Source: Hyphococcus sp.
GTDB lineage: Bacteria > Pseudomonadota > Alphaproteobacteria > Caulobacterales > Parvularculaceae
Direction of reading: 5' to 3'
NCBI GenBank assembly: GCA_028289605.1
Contig: JANQON010000007.1
Coordinates: 78,203-142,202 of the forward strand
DNA length: 64,000 nt
Positions 18,509-26,750 of the stretch are shown piece by piece. The notes beneath the pieces were generated by a model. It ran no database searches, was not told the origin of the DNA, and saw only the letters and a list, made by a program, of their open reading frames with translations. Every line of letters starts with the position of its first letter. Position 1 is the stretch's first letter. Position numbers and translations under genes: made by a program.

Positions 18509-18687
18509 TGGCTCATTTTTCTGAAATGTAACCGTTCGATAGCGCTCCGCAGAAGCTTCATCAAGCCGCCGCCTGTTCAGCTAGGCTCCCGATTGGGCTA
18601 AAGTGTGGTTAAAAGGCGCATGAAACTTGCTTTGACGTGATCGATCTCTCGCCGCAGGAGTCGGGTGGGGAAAAACGGAGTTTGAGT

Positions 18688-21534
18688 ATGGCGGGGCGAA
18701 CCTTGTTGATCACGGCGGCGGGCGCGTTAGCGATCATCGCAGGGATTGGCGTGAACGCCGCCGGCGCGGGCGCAAAGGCCGCCGTCGCCGCGCCGAGCGT
18801 CAAACCGCCCGCCCCCGGCCCTCAATACGTCACCCGGCTCGATCACGCGCGGTTAATGGCGGTTAAAACCGCGCTTGAGAAAAAGGAATTTTCACTCGCG
18901 AAGGCCGAAACCGCCCGGATCGAAGACCGCACCGCCCGCTCGCTTGGCGAGTGGCTCTATTTCATGTCCAAAGACAAGGACGTGGATGTCGCCGACGCCG
19001 GGGCGTTTCTGCGCGTCCACGCCGACTGGCCGGCGACGTCAAGGATCCAGGCCTTCGTGGAATCCCGTCTGTCAGACAGCGACTCCGCGCAAATTCTGCT
19101 CGATTTTTTTGACGGGCGCCCGCCGCGCACGGGCAATGGCAAGATTCAGCTTGCCAGGGCGATGCTCTCGACCGGGCGCGGCGACGAAGCCACAGCGCTG
19201 ATCAAAGACGCGTGGATCAACCACAATTTCCGGATCGCAGAAGAAAGGCGTATTCTCAACGTTTATGGTTCGCGTTTATCCGAACAAGACCACGCGGACA
19301 GGGTCGATCGACTGTTGTGGGCTCGGCAAGTCACCAATGCGCGGCGAACATTTCCCCATCTGTCTTCACAGGACCGGCGAATGGCCGAGGCGCGCGCGGC
19401 GTTGCTCCTGGGCGCAGCAACGGGGCCGCGCCTTTATCGCAACCTCCCGAAAGACGAACGGTTGGACTCAGGCGTTCTCCATGCCGCAGTTCGCTACTAT
19501 CGGCGCACAGACGATCAGCAATATGCAATGTCGCTTGCATCGGACGCGCCGGACACCGCCGAAGCCCTCCGCAATACGGACCGTTGGTGGACGGAACGTC
19601 GGCTGCTTTTGCAGTGGGCGCTCAAACAGGGCCGCCCTGTCGACGCCTACAAAGTCGCCGCCCAACACGGAATCGCGGATGGCCTCGATTTCTCAGACGC
19701 TGAATTCGTCGCCGGTTGGATTGCGTTGCGTTTTCTCAACGAGCCGGAGCGAGCGCTTACGCATTTCGAAGCGATGACAGGCTCGGTGGCGACGCCGATC
19801 TCGATTTCGCGAGGATTTTATTGGCTCGGGCGCGCCGCCGACGCGGCCGGAGACGACGAGGCCGCCCGCAGCTACTATCGCATCTCGGCAAACCATCATT
19901 ATTCCTTTTACGGTCAGCTTGCGGCGGAAAAGCTTGGCGGCGTCGCGGTTCAGCAACGCTTCGACTCGCCTGTTGAGGCAAGCACGGAAGACAAGGCGCT
20001 GTTTAACGCGCGCCCTTCCGTCGCCGCGCTGAGAATCCTCTCAGACTTGAACCTCGACTATGAATTCATGCTGTTCGCCTATCACGTTGACGACCATCTT
20101 GAACGGCCGGGCGAGTTTGTAGAGCTTGCCCGCCTGACCAACGGCGAAGGGGCGCCTCACCTCACCGTTCGCGCCGGCAAAGTCGCAACGCAACGCGGCG
20201 CGTTTACCGCGCATGTATCGTATCCAACGATTTTCGTACCCGAAGAAGCCCGCGCCTTTGTCGCGCCGGAAATCATTCTCGGCCTGTCCCGCCAGGAAAG
20301 CGAGTTTAACCCGCGCGCCTATTCCAGCGCGGGCGCGCGAGGCGTCATGCAGTTGATCCCCTCTACAGCCCAGATTACGGCGCGCAAAGAAGGCCTTCCC
20401 TATCGACGTTCTGCGCTGCTGGACGACCCGGTCTACAATATGACCATTGGATCAGCGCATCTGTCGCACCTGCTCGACCGATTTGACGGATCTCTTGTTA
20501 TGACCTTCGCCGCATACAATGCGGGCGCCCATCGCGCCACTCAGTGGGCGGAGGACTTTGGCGACCCGCGCACTGGCGAAGTCGACCCGCTTGATTGGAT
20601 CGAACTCATTCCGTTTTCGGAAACCCGAAACTATGTGCAGCGCGTTCTTGAAAATGTTCAGGTTTATCGCGGGCGCCTGAACGAGACCGCTATTCCCGGC
20701 CGGCTGGCGGCGGACATCGAGCGCGGCGGGCCCAATGACCGTGTCGCGCGAGCCGGCGGACCGTCGGCGCGCCTCGCCGCACTCTATCAAAGCCGCGGAA
20801 CCGGCGCCGCCCTGGCCGATCTGCCGGCGAGGACCGCGCTTCTGGCGGCGTCTTTTCGCGAAAACCAACGGGCCGTCCTAACGCCGCCGGCGGCCCCCAA
20901 AGTCGCTCCGGCGCCCGACGAGAAAGCCGTTTCGCCGCAAAATCGGGACGCACGGCGCGGCGCTGACGTCGCGCCAAAGACAAATCCCGTTCTGCCCGCG
21001 CCGCAGGCGACGCCGCTGGCCGAAGACGCGAACGCGCGAACCAGCGACGAGGCCGTTGAGCCGGAACCAATTGCACTGACGCAAAACAGCGCGGCGTCGC
21101 AGGGGAAACTGGACAATCCGATTACGCCGCCGCCGGCGGCGCAAACCGGCGCCGAGCAACGTGTTTCTCCGGCGCCGACGATGTCGCCATCGCAGCCCGA
21201 CCTGGCGATCGAGCCGCGGCCGGCGCCCGACGGCGTTACGTCGGCGACCGAAGGCGTCGCAGCAAGCAGCCGCGAGGACTCGCAAGCGACCAGTGAATTC
21301 GCCGCGCAGATTATCGAAAAGGCGTCCACGCGCCTTCAGATTGAGGACAACGAAGACGCGCTCGCGGCGGCGATTGTCCGGGGCCTGCAGCAGATGGAAG
21401 ACGAAAGCGTCGCCGAAGACAGCCAAGGGTGCGTCGCTGTGGGCGAGCTCGCCGACGGGGACGGATCTGACGCCGCTGCGCTGAACGAGATGATGATCGC
21501 GCAGCTCAGCGGCGACGAGACCTGCGAGGAGTAA
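18688..21534 (+). CDS. soluble lytic murein transglycosylase with long C-terminal extension
   Basis: The ATG at 18688 has GGAG seven bases ahead and is followed by a signal peptide (MAGRTLLITAAGALAIIAG). The 948-residue product has an Slt70-like helical superhelix (about 60-500) and an SLT catalytic domain with LSRQESEFNP (catalytic Glu about 537), SSAGARGVMQLIPSTA and AYNAGAHRA. The last about 250 residues are Ala/Pro-rich and disordered, ending in an acidic stretch with two cysteines (QGCVAVGELAD; ETCEE). It cleaves glycan strands in the periplasm. The extension is unusual for Slt and may be a wall- or partner-binding linker. Confidence 0.9.
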   Translation: MAGRTLLITAAGALAIIAGIGVNAAGAGAKAAVAAPSVKPPAPGPQYVTRLDHARLMAVKTALEKKEFSLAKAETARIEDRTARSLGEWLYFMSKDKDVDVADAGAFLRVHADWPATSRIQAFVESRLSDSDSAQILLDFFDGRPPRTGNGKIQLARAMLSTGRGDEATALIKDAWINHNFRIAEERRILNVYGSRLSEQDHADRVDRLLWARQVTNARRTFPHLSSQDRRMAEARAALLLGAATGPRLYRNLPKDERLDSGVLHAAVRYYRRTDDQQYAMSLASDAPDTAEALRNTDRWWTERRLLLQWALKQGRPVDAYKVAAQHGIADGLDFSDAEFVAGWIALRFLNEPERALTHFEAMTGSVATPISISRGFYWLGRAADAAGDDEAARSYYRISANHHYSFYGQLAAEKLGGVAVQQRFDSPVEASTEDKALFNARPSVAALRILSDLNLDYEFMLFAYHVDDHLERPGEFVELARLTNGEGAPHLTVRAGKVATQRGAFTAHVSYPTIFVPEEARAFVAPEIILGLSRQESEFNPRAYSSAGARGVMQLIPSTAQITARKEGLPYRRSALLDDPVYNMTIGSAHLSHLLDRFDGSLVMTFAAYNAGAHRATQWAEDFGDPRTGEVDPLDWIELIPFSETRNYVQRVLENVQVYRGRLNETAIPGRLAADIERGGPNDRVARAGGPSARLAALYQSRGTGAALADLPARTALLAASFRENQRAVLTPPAAPKVAPAPDEKAVSPQNRDARRGADVAPKTNPVLPAPQATPLAEDANARTSDEAVEPEPIALTQNSAASQGKLDNPITPPPAAQTGAEQRVSPAPTMSPSQPDLAIEPRPAPDGVTSATEGVAASSREDSQATSEFAAQIIEKASTRLQIEDNEDALAAAIVRGLQQMEDESVAEDSQGCVAVGELADGDGSDAAALNEMMIAQLSGDETCEE

Positions 21535-21605
21535 GGCCCGAACGGGCAGCCGCGGCCCCGCAACAACCCTTGCCTTCCGCCGAGATTGCAGGCATCACCG
21601 TCCGC

Positions 21606-21696
21606 GGAGACGTGGCCGAGTGGTCGAAGGCGCTCCCCTGCTAAGGGAGTATACCCCAAAAGGGTATCGAGGGTTCGAATCCCTTCGTCTCCGCCA
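21606..21696 (+). tRNA. tRNA-Ser(GCT)
   Basis: The acceptor GGAGACG pairs with CGTCTCC, followed by G and an encoded CCA. The anticodon loop CTGCTAA gives anticodon GCT (AGC/AGU codons). A long variable arm (TACCCCAAAAGGGTA) and GGTTCGAATCC T-arm complete a class II tRNA of 91 nt. Confidence 0.97.
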
Positions 21697-21916
21697 GAAG
21701 GATAGAATTCTGAGCCTGCTTCGCCATGCGCGCCGCTCACACTGGCGTTGGCCGTTGTTTCGCGACATGGAGTTCCCCCCCCACTCCGGCTCACCCGCCG
21801 CGGATCCCTGTCGCCTCGTCGCATAGTGGGTTTTCAGGACCTTTCCCCTCGGACACTGTTCTCTCGCCAGAAGCCTCGCCAAGAGGCCGGCGACAAAAGA
21901 AAAGGAGAACGGCGCC

Positions 21917-22453
21917 ATGGTGACGTTGCGCACGATTAATCTGAACGACCCCAATGCCGGTTTTCGAAACTGTGCGCTCGCCCTCGCTGCGTTGGCCGCA
22001 TTGACCGTGGCCGCATTCCTGCCGACCGACGCCAGCGCCGGCAGGTATCATATCGATGATCCGGACGATCTGGTCGAAGAACTCATCAATATGGATGCGA
22101 ACGACATCGCCGATCTGCGCGACGATCTTATCGATGCGCGCGCCGACATCCGTGAGGCGATCGAGGAGGTCGCCGATGCGAAAGAAGACGTGAAAGAAGC
22201 GCCCGGCGGCGAGGCCATTTCGCGAGTTGCCTTCAGAGTCGCAAGCGCAGCGGTTTCACGCGCGACAGGGGCCGCGCTCGCGGAAGCGCGCGACACGCTT
22301 GATGACGCCGAACTGATCCTCGCCGAACGACGTAGCGACATCGGCGACGCGGAATTCGCCGAGACGCAAGGCGCAATCGATATGATCCGCACAGAACTCG
22401 GCGAGATCGAATCCGTTCTCGACGAGCTATTGGCAGCGTTGCGCGAGTCTTAA
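21917..22453 (+). CDS. secreted helical coiled-coil protein
   Basis: The ATG follows AAAGGAGA. The 178-residue product has a signal peptide ending TDASAG and a mature part made almost wholly of acidic heptad-like helices (LINMDANDIADLRDDLIDARADIREAIEEVADAKEDV; EARDTLDDAELILAERRSDI). No family is recognised. It would be an exported coiled-coil protein in the periplasm. A strong bidirectional terminator follows. Confidence 0.7.
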   Translation: MVTLRTINLNDPNAGFRNCALALAALAALTVAAFLPTDASAGRYHIDDPDDLVEELINMDANDIADLRDDLIDARADIREAIEEVADAKEDVKEAPGGEAISRVAFRVASAAVSRATGAALAEARDTLDDAELILAERRSDIGDAEFAETQGAIDMIRTELGEIESVLDELLAALRES

Positions 22454-22470
22454 GTAGGAAAAGGGTTTTA

Positions 22471-22500
22471 AAAAGGGCGCTATTAGAAGCGCCCTTTTTT
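22471..22500. terminator. bidirectional Rho-independent terminator
   Basis: GGGCGC at 22475-22480 pairs with GCGCCC at 22489-22494 across an 8-nt loop, flanked by AAAA before and T6 after. It ends both the coiled-coil gene and the convergent outer-membrane gene. Confidence 0.9.
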
Positions 22501-22526
22501 GATCATGTTCTGCTTGCGAGAACGGC

Positions 22527-23303
22527 CTAGAAGGAAACCCTGACGCCCGCCTCAACAATCGACGCTCTGTTTTCCACATCGAACTGGGCGTCGAAAAGCC
22601 CCGCATTGACTTCGACATCCGACGTGGCGCGATAGCGGTAGCCGGCGAACAAAGACGTGAATGGCGAGAATTCATACTCGACGCCGGCTTTGACCTGATA
22701 GGCGAGCGCGGTTGAATCGTCGTCGATAATGGTCGTCGCGGACGGGGCGTAGAAGACGTCGACAAATCCGACGCCGACGCCGCCGCCGATATAGGGCGTA
22801 AACGGCGAGGCGTTGTCGAACGCCGCGATAGCATTCGCCATCACGAACACGGTCTTAACGTCGCCTTCGCCGGCGGCGACAAGATCGCCGACGGAGACGC
22901 CGAGATTTGTGGCCTGACCCGTTATTAAAACCGCCGCGTCTTCACTGTCGAGCGCGATCCCGGCGGCGGTAACGCCGGTATGGGTGTCGACGCCGTTTGA
23001 TTGATACCCAACCTCGATCTCGCCGCGCAGCAGACCGAAATCACGGCCGAGGGCGCCGTTGACGGTCCAACCGGTGTCGAATTCCGTCGTCCATCCAACG
23101 GCGGTTCCGTCGGGCAAGACCGTTCCGGCTGGGATGGTCGTACCGGCGCCGGTTGTGAAATCGCCGATAAAGCTTCCTTCATTGTCGGAGTTCATCAAGA
23201 AAGAACCGCCGCCCGAGACGGTCACGTAAGTGTCCTGGGCGTGCGCTGCGCCGGCGAGCGAAAGCGCTCCCGCGGCTGCGGAAGTTAAAAATCTTCGGGG
23301 CAT
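22527..23303 (-). CDS. outer-membrane beta-barrel protein (porin-like)
   Basis: The product is 258 residues with a signal peptide ending AGAAHAQD. The mature chain has amphipathic strands (TYVTVSGGGSFLM, LRGEIEVGYQSNGVD, FTSLFAGYRYRATSD) and ends with the barrel signal VRVSF, a terminal Phe. GGAG lies 8 bp before the ATG. It resembles the small Opa/OmpW-like OMP fold with the YIGGGVGVGF motif. Ligand unknown. Confidence 0.85.
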   Translation of the reverse strand: MPRRFLTSAAAGALSLAGAAHAQDTYVTVSGGGSFLMNSDNEGSFIGDFTTGAGTTIPAGTVLPDGTAVGWTTEFDTGWTVNGALGRDFGLLRGEIEVGYQSNGVDTHTGVTAAGIALDSEDAAVLITGQATNLGVSVGDLVAAGEGDVKTVFVMANAIAAFDNASPFTPYIGGGVGVGFVDVFYAPSATTIIDDDSTALAYQVKAGVEYEFSPFTSLFAGYRYRATSDVEVNAGLFDAQFDVENRASIVEAGVRVSF

Positions 23304-23633
23304 GTGTACTACTCCAGTGTCTCAGGGTAAGGGCCGCTCAAGAGCGACGTTCAAGTTAGATACACCCGGACGGCGGAAATGGTTCACTCAAAATTGTGGA
23401 TTTTTGTAAAGGACGGGTACGAATTAATGAACGCGCCGTAAGGCCCGAAAAGGTTATAACGATCCCTCTCGGCGCTTTCAGAACGCTGCTTCACGAAGAT
23501 TTGATGGGAAGCGTCTGGTCGAACACACATTAAGAGAGTCCGCAACGCCCCCGAAACGTTCGGCATGACAATTCACCGACGCAGACGGGCGATCCGCCCG
23601 TCGAGTTGCAGAAAGCATATTGGATGGCGTCGC
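23304..23633. other. 330-bp gene-free region between OMP and reductase genes
   Basis: No credible gene is seen here. It should hold the OMP promoter near 23303 and a palindrome GACGGGCG-ATC-CGCCCGTC at 23584-23602, 32 bp past the reductase stop. Without a U-run on either strand that palindrome is at best a weak terminator. Confidence 0.5.
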
Positions 23634-24671
23634 CTACGTTTTGTCCGGTCCCACGCGAATAACCGCCTTGCCCGCGTTATCGCCGTGAAAGAGGCCGATG
23701 AAAGCCCCCGGCGCTTCGTCCAGCCCGTCATACTCGGTTTGCTGGAACTTAATCTTGCCGGCGGCGACCAGCGGAGCGACTTCGCTCGCAAACTCCATCG
23801 CCTTGTCGGCGTACTCCGAAACAATAAACCCGCGCGCCATGACGCCCCGTCCAATCAGATTGACAAGATTCGGCGGGCCCGGCTCCGGCTCCGTATTGTT
23901 GTACATCGAAATCATGCCGCACAGCGCGATGCGCGCGCCCGGCGCGATGCAGTTGAGCGCCGCCTCAAGATGCATGCCGCCGACATTCTCAAAGTAACAA
24001 TCAACGCCCTTGGGCGCTGCTTCGCTGAGCGCCCTGGTGAGCTCCGCCGCATTTTTATAGTCCTTGTAGTTGAGCGCGACATCGACGCCCGCTTCTTCCG
24101 TGAGCCATCGGATTTTCTCCGCCGACCCCGCTGAAGCGACCACGCGAGCGCCACGCAACTTGCCCAGCTGACATACGACAGAACCGACGGCCCCGGCGGC
24201 GCCGGAGACAAACAGCGTTTCGCCCTCTTTCGGATCCATGATCTGCGTTACGCCCGCCCAAGCGGTCATCCCCGGCATGCCGAGAACGCCGAGCCATGCC
24301 GGCAACGGCGCCAGATTCGGCATTGCTTTTTGAGTCCGCTCCCCTTTCGTGACGTAGTATTCTTTCCAGCCGCCGGCGAAGTCGACCACATAGTCGCCCG
24401 GCGCAAAATCGGGAATATTGGATTCGATGACTTCAGACACGGCGCCGCCTTCTAACGGCGCATCCAACGAGAACGGCGGGATATAGCTTTTCACGTCTGG
24501 CCGCATGCGTCCGCGCATATAGGGGTCGACCGACATCCAAACGGTGCGGCAAAGCATTTCACCGGGTCCCGGCGACGGCGCATCGATCTCGCGAATTTCA
24601 AAATCATCCGCCGTTGGCAGACCATTCGGGTAGCTCTTTAGAAATACGGCTTTTGATGTGCGGGCGCTCAT
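23634..24671 (-). CDS. NADP-dependent oxidoreductase, CurA/leukotriene B4 dehydrogenase type
   Basis: This 345-residue medium-chain dehydrogenase has no zinc-binding signature. It has SVDPYMRGRMRPD and the nucleotide loop VSGAAGAVGSVVCQLGKLRGARVVASAGS, then CYFENVGGMHLEAALN and GLFHGDNAGKAVIRV, typical of the MDR double-bond reductases (YncB/CurA). It probably reduces activated alkenes or enones with NADPH. It appears to be single-cistron. Confidence 0.92.
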   Translation of the reverse strand: MSARTSKAVFLKSYPNGLPTADDFEIREIDAPSPGPGEMLCRTVWMSVDPYMRGRMRPDVKSYIPPFSLDAPLEGGAVSEVIESNIPDFAPGDYVVDFAGGWKEYYVTKGERTQKAMPNLAPLPAWLGVLGMPGMTAWAGVTQIMDPKEGETLFVSGAAGAVGSVVCQLGKLRGARVVASAGSAEKIRWLTEEAGVDVALNYKDYKNAAELTRALSEAAPKGVDCYFENVGGMHLEAALNCIAPGARIALCGMISMYNNTEPEPGPPNLVNLIGRGVMARGFIVSEYADKAMEFASEVAPLVAAGKIKFQQTEYDGLDEAPGAFIGLFHGDNAGKAVIRVGPDKT

Positions 24672-24899
24672 CTGCGCATTCTCCCATTTGTGGCGATTGT
24701 GGGGCAGACTACAGCGCTCTCAAATCCTCGCAAGCCCGTGATGCAGTGCGCCTATTTCCGACAACTCCTCGCCTCATTCTCGCCTCGGAGCCCCATCACA
24801 TTAAAAACTCCTAAGCGAGCGGCCGAACCATCCGGTCGCTGATGGTTGGGTACAAGAAAATTGGTGGGACTACGCAACAAGACGGAGGCATTGAAGGGA

Positions 24900-25265
24900 A
24901 TGAAGAGCATCTTGATTGGATCTGGCGCGATGATATTGGCGCTTGCAGGCTGCCAGACGACCGGCGAAGGCGCCCTGGTCGGAGCCGCGATCGGCGCGGC
25001 GGGCGGGGCCATCGCCGGCGACGCGTTTGCTGGACGCCCTGGCATGGGCGCAGCGTATGGCGCGCTGATCGGCGCTGGCATCGGCGCCTATGAGGGCTGC
25101 AGCCGCGCCGGCACCTGCGGCGGCCGCGCTCGCCATCACGGACGTCGCCACTACGACCGGTATTCCGGACGGTATTACTACGAAGACCCGCATTACGGCG
25201 ACACCTACTGGGAAGACGGCTCATTCCGCGAATATGGCCGTCGAGGACATCGCCGCCGGTACTAG
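24900..25265 (+). CDS. glycine-zipper lipoprotein
   Basis: The 121-residue product starts at ATG 24900; an upstream in-frame TTG at 24846 is rejected because the signal peptide starts here. A lipobox LALAGCQTT precedes a glycine zipper (ALVGAAIGAAGGAIAGDAFAG, GAAYGALIGAGIGAYEG) of the 17-kDa antigen type that can pack against membranes. The C-terminus is rich in Tyr, His and Arg (YDRYSGRYYYEDPHYGD). An AACCATC/GATGGTT hairpin (24826-24847) lies upstream of the start codon. Confidence 0.8.
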   Translation: MKSILIGSGAMILALAGCQTTGEGALVGAAIGAAGGAIAGDAFAGRPGMGAAYGALIGAGIGAYEGCSRAGTCGGRARHHGRRHYDRYSGRYYYEDPHYGDTYWEDGSFREYGRRGHRRRY

Positions 25266-25327
25266 TCGACTGAGACAGTTTTGTTGCGTAGGACATCGGC
25301 TCGCCCTCGCGGCGGGCCGATGTCGGT

Positions 25328-25516
25328 TTAAGCGACCAGTCTATTGACGGCTTTACGATCGATTGGGGCCATCCTGTCGACCCGACAGTCGCTGCGGACA
25401 ATGCCGGCGCCATCGCCTGGGACCAGAAGAATGACGTCGCGACGCTCGTCGGGCGCGAGGCGCGTTACCCGGCCGCCTCCCGAAACGATTGCGACCGAGG
25501 AATCTATTCGGATCAT
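25328..25516 (-). CDS. small hypothetical protein overlapping its upstream gene
   Basis: This is a 62-residue ORF whose ATG overlaps the stop of the 92-residue gene as ATGA, the same arrangement seen between the two genes ahead of it. That repeated coupling is the main reason to believe it. The sequence (VAIVSGGGRVTRLAPDERRDVILLVPGDGAGIVRSDCRVDRM) is beta-rich and soluble. No family is recognised. Confidence 0.5.
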   Translation of the reverse strand: MIRIDSSVAIVSGGGRVTRLAPDERRDVILLVPGDGAGIVRSDCRVDRMAPIDRKAVNRLVA

Positions 25517-25791
25517 TCGATGCGCGTTTCCTCCGCCGGCGGCGCTTTCTTTTGCCCTTTGCCCATCTGGCTGAGCGCGATCAGGGTCAAGGTCGGCGCG
25601 AATCCGTCAATCTGGCCGGTGGGGTCGGCGACTTCCCAAAAGGCAAACAGACCCGGCCAGCCAAACATCGCTACCGCGGCGACGCCCATAAGAATGTCGA
25701 ACGGGAGTTCGAACCCGGGTATGCGCCCGATGGTGAAGTCGAGGATATCAAGAATGACGGCGATGATCAGTTTGACGACTTCCGGCCTCAC
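25513..25791 (-). CDS. small membrane protein in esterase operon
   Basis: This 92-residue product starts at a GTG that overlaps the esterase stop (GTGA). It has two hydrophobic segments (about residues 5-20 and 30-50, DILMGVAAVAMFGWPGLFAFW) and a basic, Glu-containing tail. It is 4 nt from the next small gene. No family is named with confidence; context suggests a membrane partner of the esterase. Confidence 0.7.
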   Translation of the reverse strand: MRPEVVKLIIAVILDILDFTIGRIPGFELPFDILMGVAAVAMFGWPGLFAFWEVADPTGQIDGFAPTLTLIALSQMGKGQKKAPPAEETRIE

Positions 25792-26690
25792 GCTTCATTC
25801 TCCAAAGTGTCACGAATAAATGCCGCGGACCTGCGCACTGCGGTTAACGCCTCGGGGAACATGCCGACGAATATGGGCCAGACATGAGGCAGTCCGCGTT
25901 CGGAAATCAAGGTCGACCTTGCGCCCGCTTCCAAAAGGCGCTCATGCATGCGCAATGCATCGTCTCTGAGCACTTCGTCGTCGCTTACAAAAATCAATGA
26001 CGGAGGAAACGCGGACACATCTCCGTAGAGGGGCGAGGCCAGGGGATCCATCGGATCGGCGCCGTTCAGAACCCGGCCGATTCCTTTACGGATATACTCG
26101 GCCTTGAACATGGCGTCGGTTTTCTCATTCGCGTCGATGGACGCTCCCGTCACGGCAAGATCCGTCCATGGAGAGTAAAGAACAAGGCCGGCGGGCGCAG
26201 CCAGGCCGCGTTGCTTCAACGCAAGGACCAAAGCCAGTGCGAGTCCGCCGCCAGCCGAATCCCCCGCAATGATCAGTTTTCTCGGTTCAACGCCTTGCCC
26301 CAGAAGCCACTGATACGCGGCGACGGCGTCCTCGACCGCAGCAGGAAACGGATGTTCCGGAGCAAGACGATAGTCGAGAGAAAAGACTTGCGCCGCCGCC
26401 GCCTCGGCAAGCGCGAAAGTCACCGCTCGATGCGATTTCGCAGATCCGAACACGTAACCGCCGCCGTGCAAATACAGGATCGTTGTTCCCGGCTCGCTTC
26501 GGGCGTGCCGATGCCACTCCCCCCGGATGGCGCCATCGTTGATACTTTCAAGAGAAACGCCGGGCGGATTCTTTTTCGGCGCGTATGCGTCCATGTTGGC
26601 GCGCAGAATTTCGGGATCAATCTCATGCAGCGGCTTCGACTTCACAGTCCGCTTCAGATTCCAGCTGACAAGTTTCGCTCGTAAGCTCAT
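25788..26690 (-). CDS. alpha/beta-hydrolase esterase, HSL (family IV) type
   Basis: This 300-residue protein has the HGGGYVFGSAKSHR oxyanion motif and the GDSAGGGLALALVLAL nucleophile motif of the hormone-sensitive-lipase family, with LDYRLAPEHPFPAAVEDAVAAYQWL between them. The acid in VSDDEVLRDDALR and the His in GLPHVWPIF complete the triad. It hydrolyses short-chain acyl esters; the substrate is unknown. It is first of a three-gene run with 4-nt overlaps. Confidence 0.9.
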   Translation of the reverse strand: MSLRAKLVSWNLKRTVKSKPLHEIDPEILRANMDAYAPKKNPPGVSLESINDGAIRGEWHRHARSEPGTTILYLHGGGYVFGSAKSHRAVTFALAEAAAAQVFSLDYRLAPEHPFPAAVEDAVAAYQWLLGQGVEPRKLIIAGDSAGGGLALALVLALKQRGLAAPAGLVLYSPWTDLAVTGASIDANEKTDAMFKAEYIRKGIGRVLNGADPMDPLASPLYGDVSAFPPSLIFVSDDEVLRDDALRMHERLLEAGARSTLISERGLPHVWPIFVGMFPEALTAVRRSAAFIRDTLENEA

Positions 26691-26750
26691 TTAGCCCCGC
26701 TTTTTCGGTAGTCTAGCTTCATGTCCGCGCTCTGCAACCGTCCTCGGCGC

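Noticed and set aside
23584..23602. palindrome GACGGGCG-ATC-CGCCCGTC as a terminator
   Set aside because: No U-run on either strand; kept only as a note.
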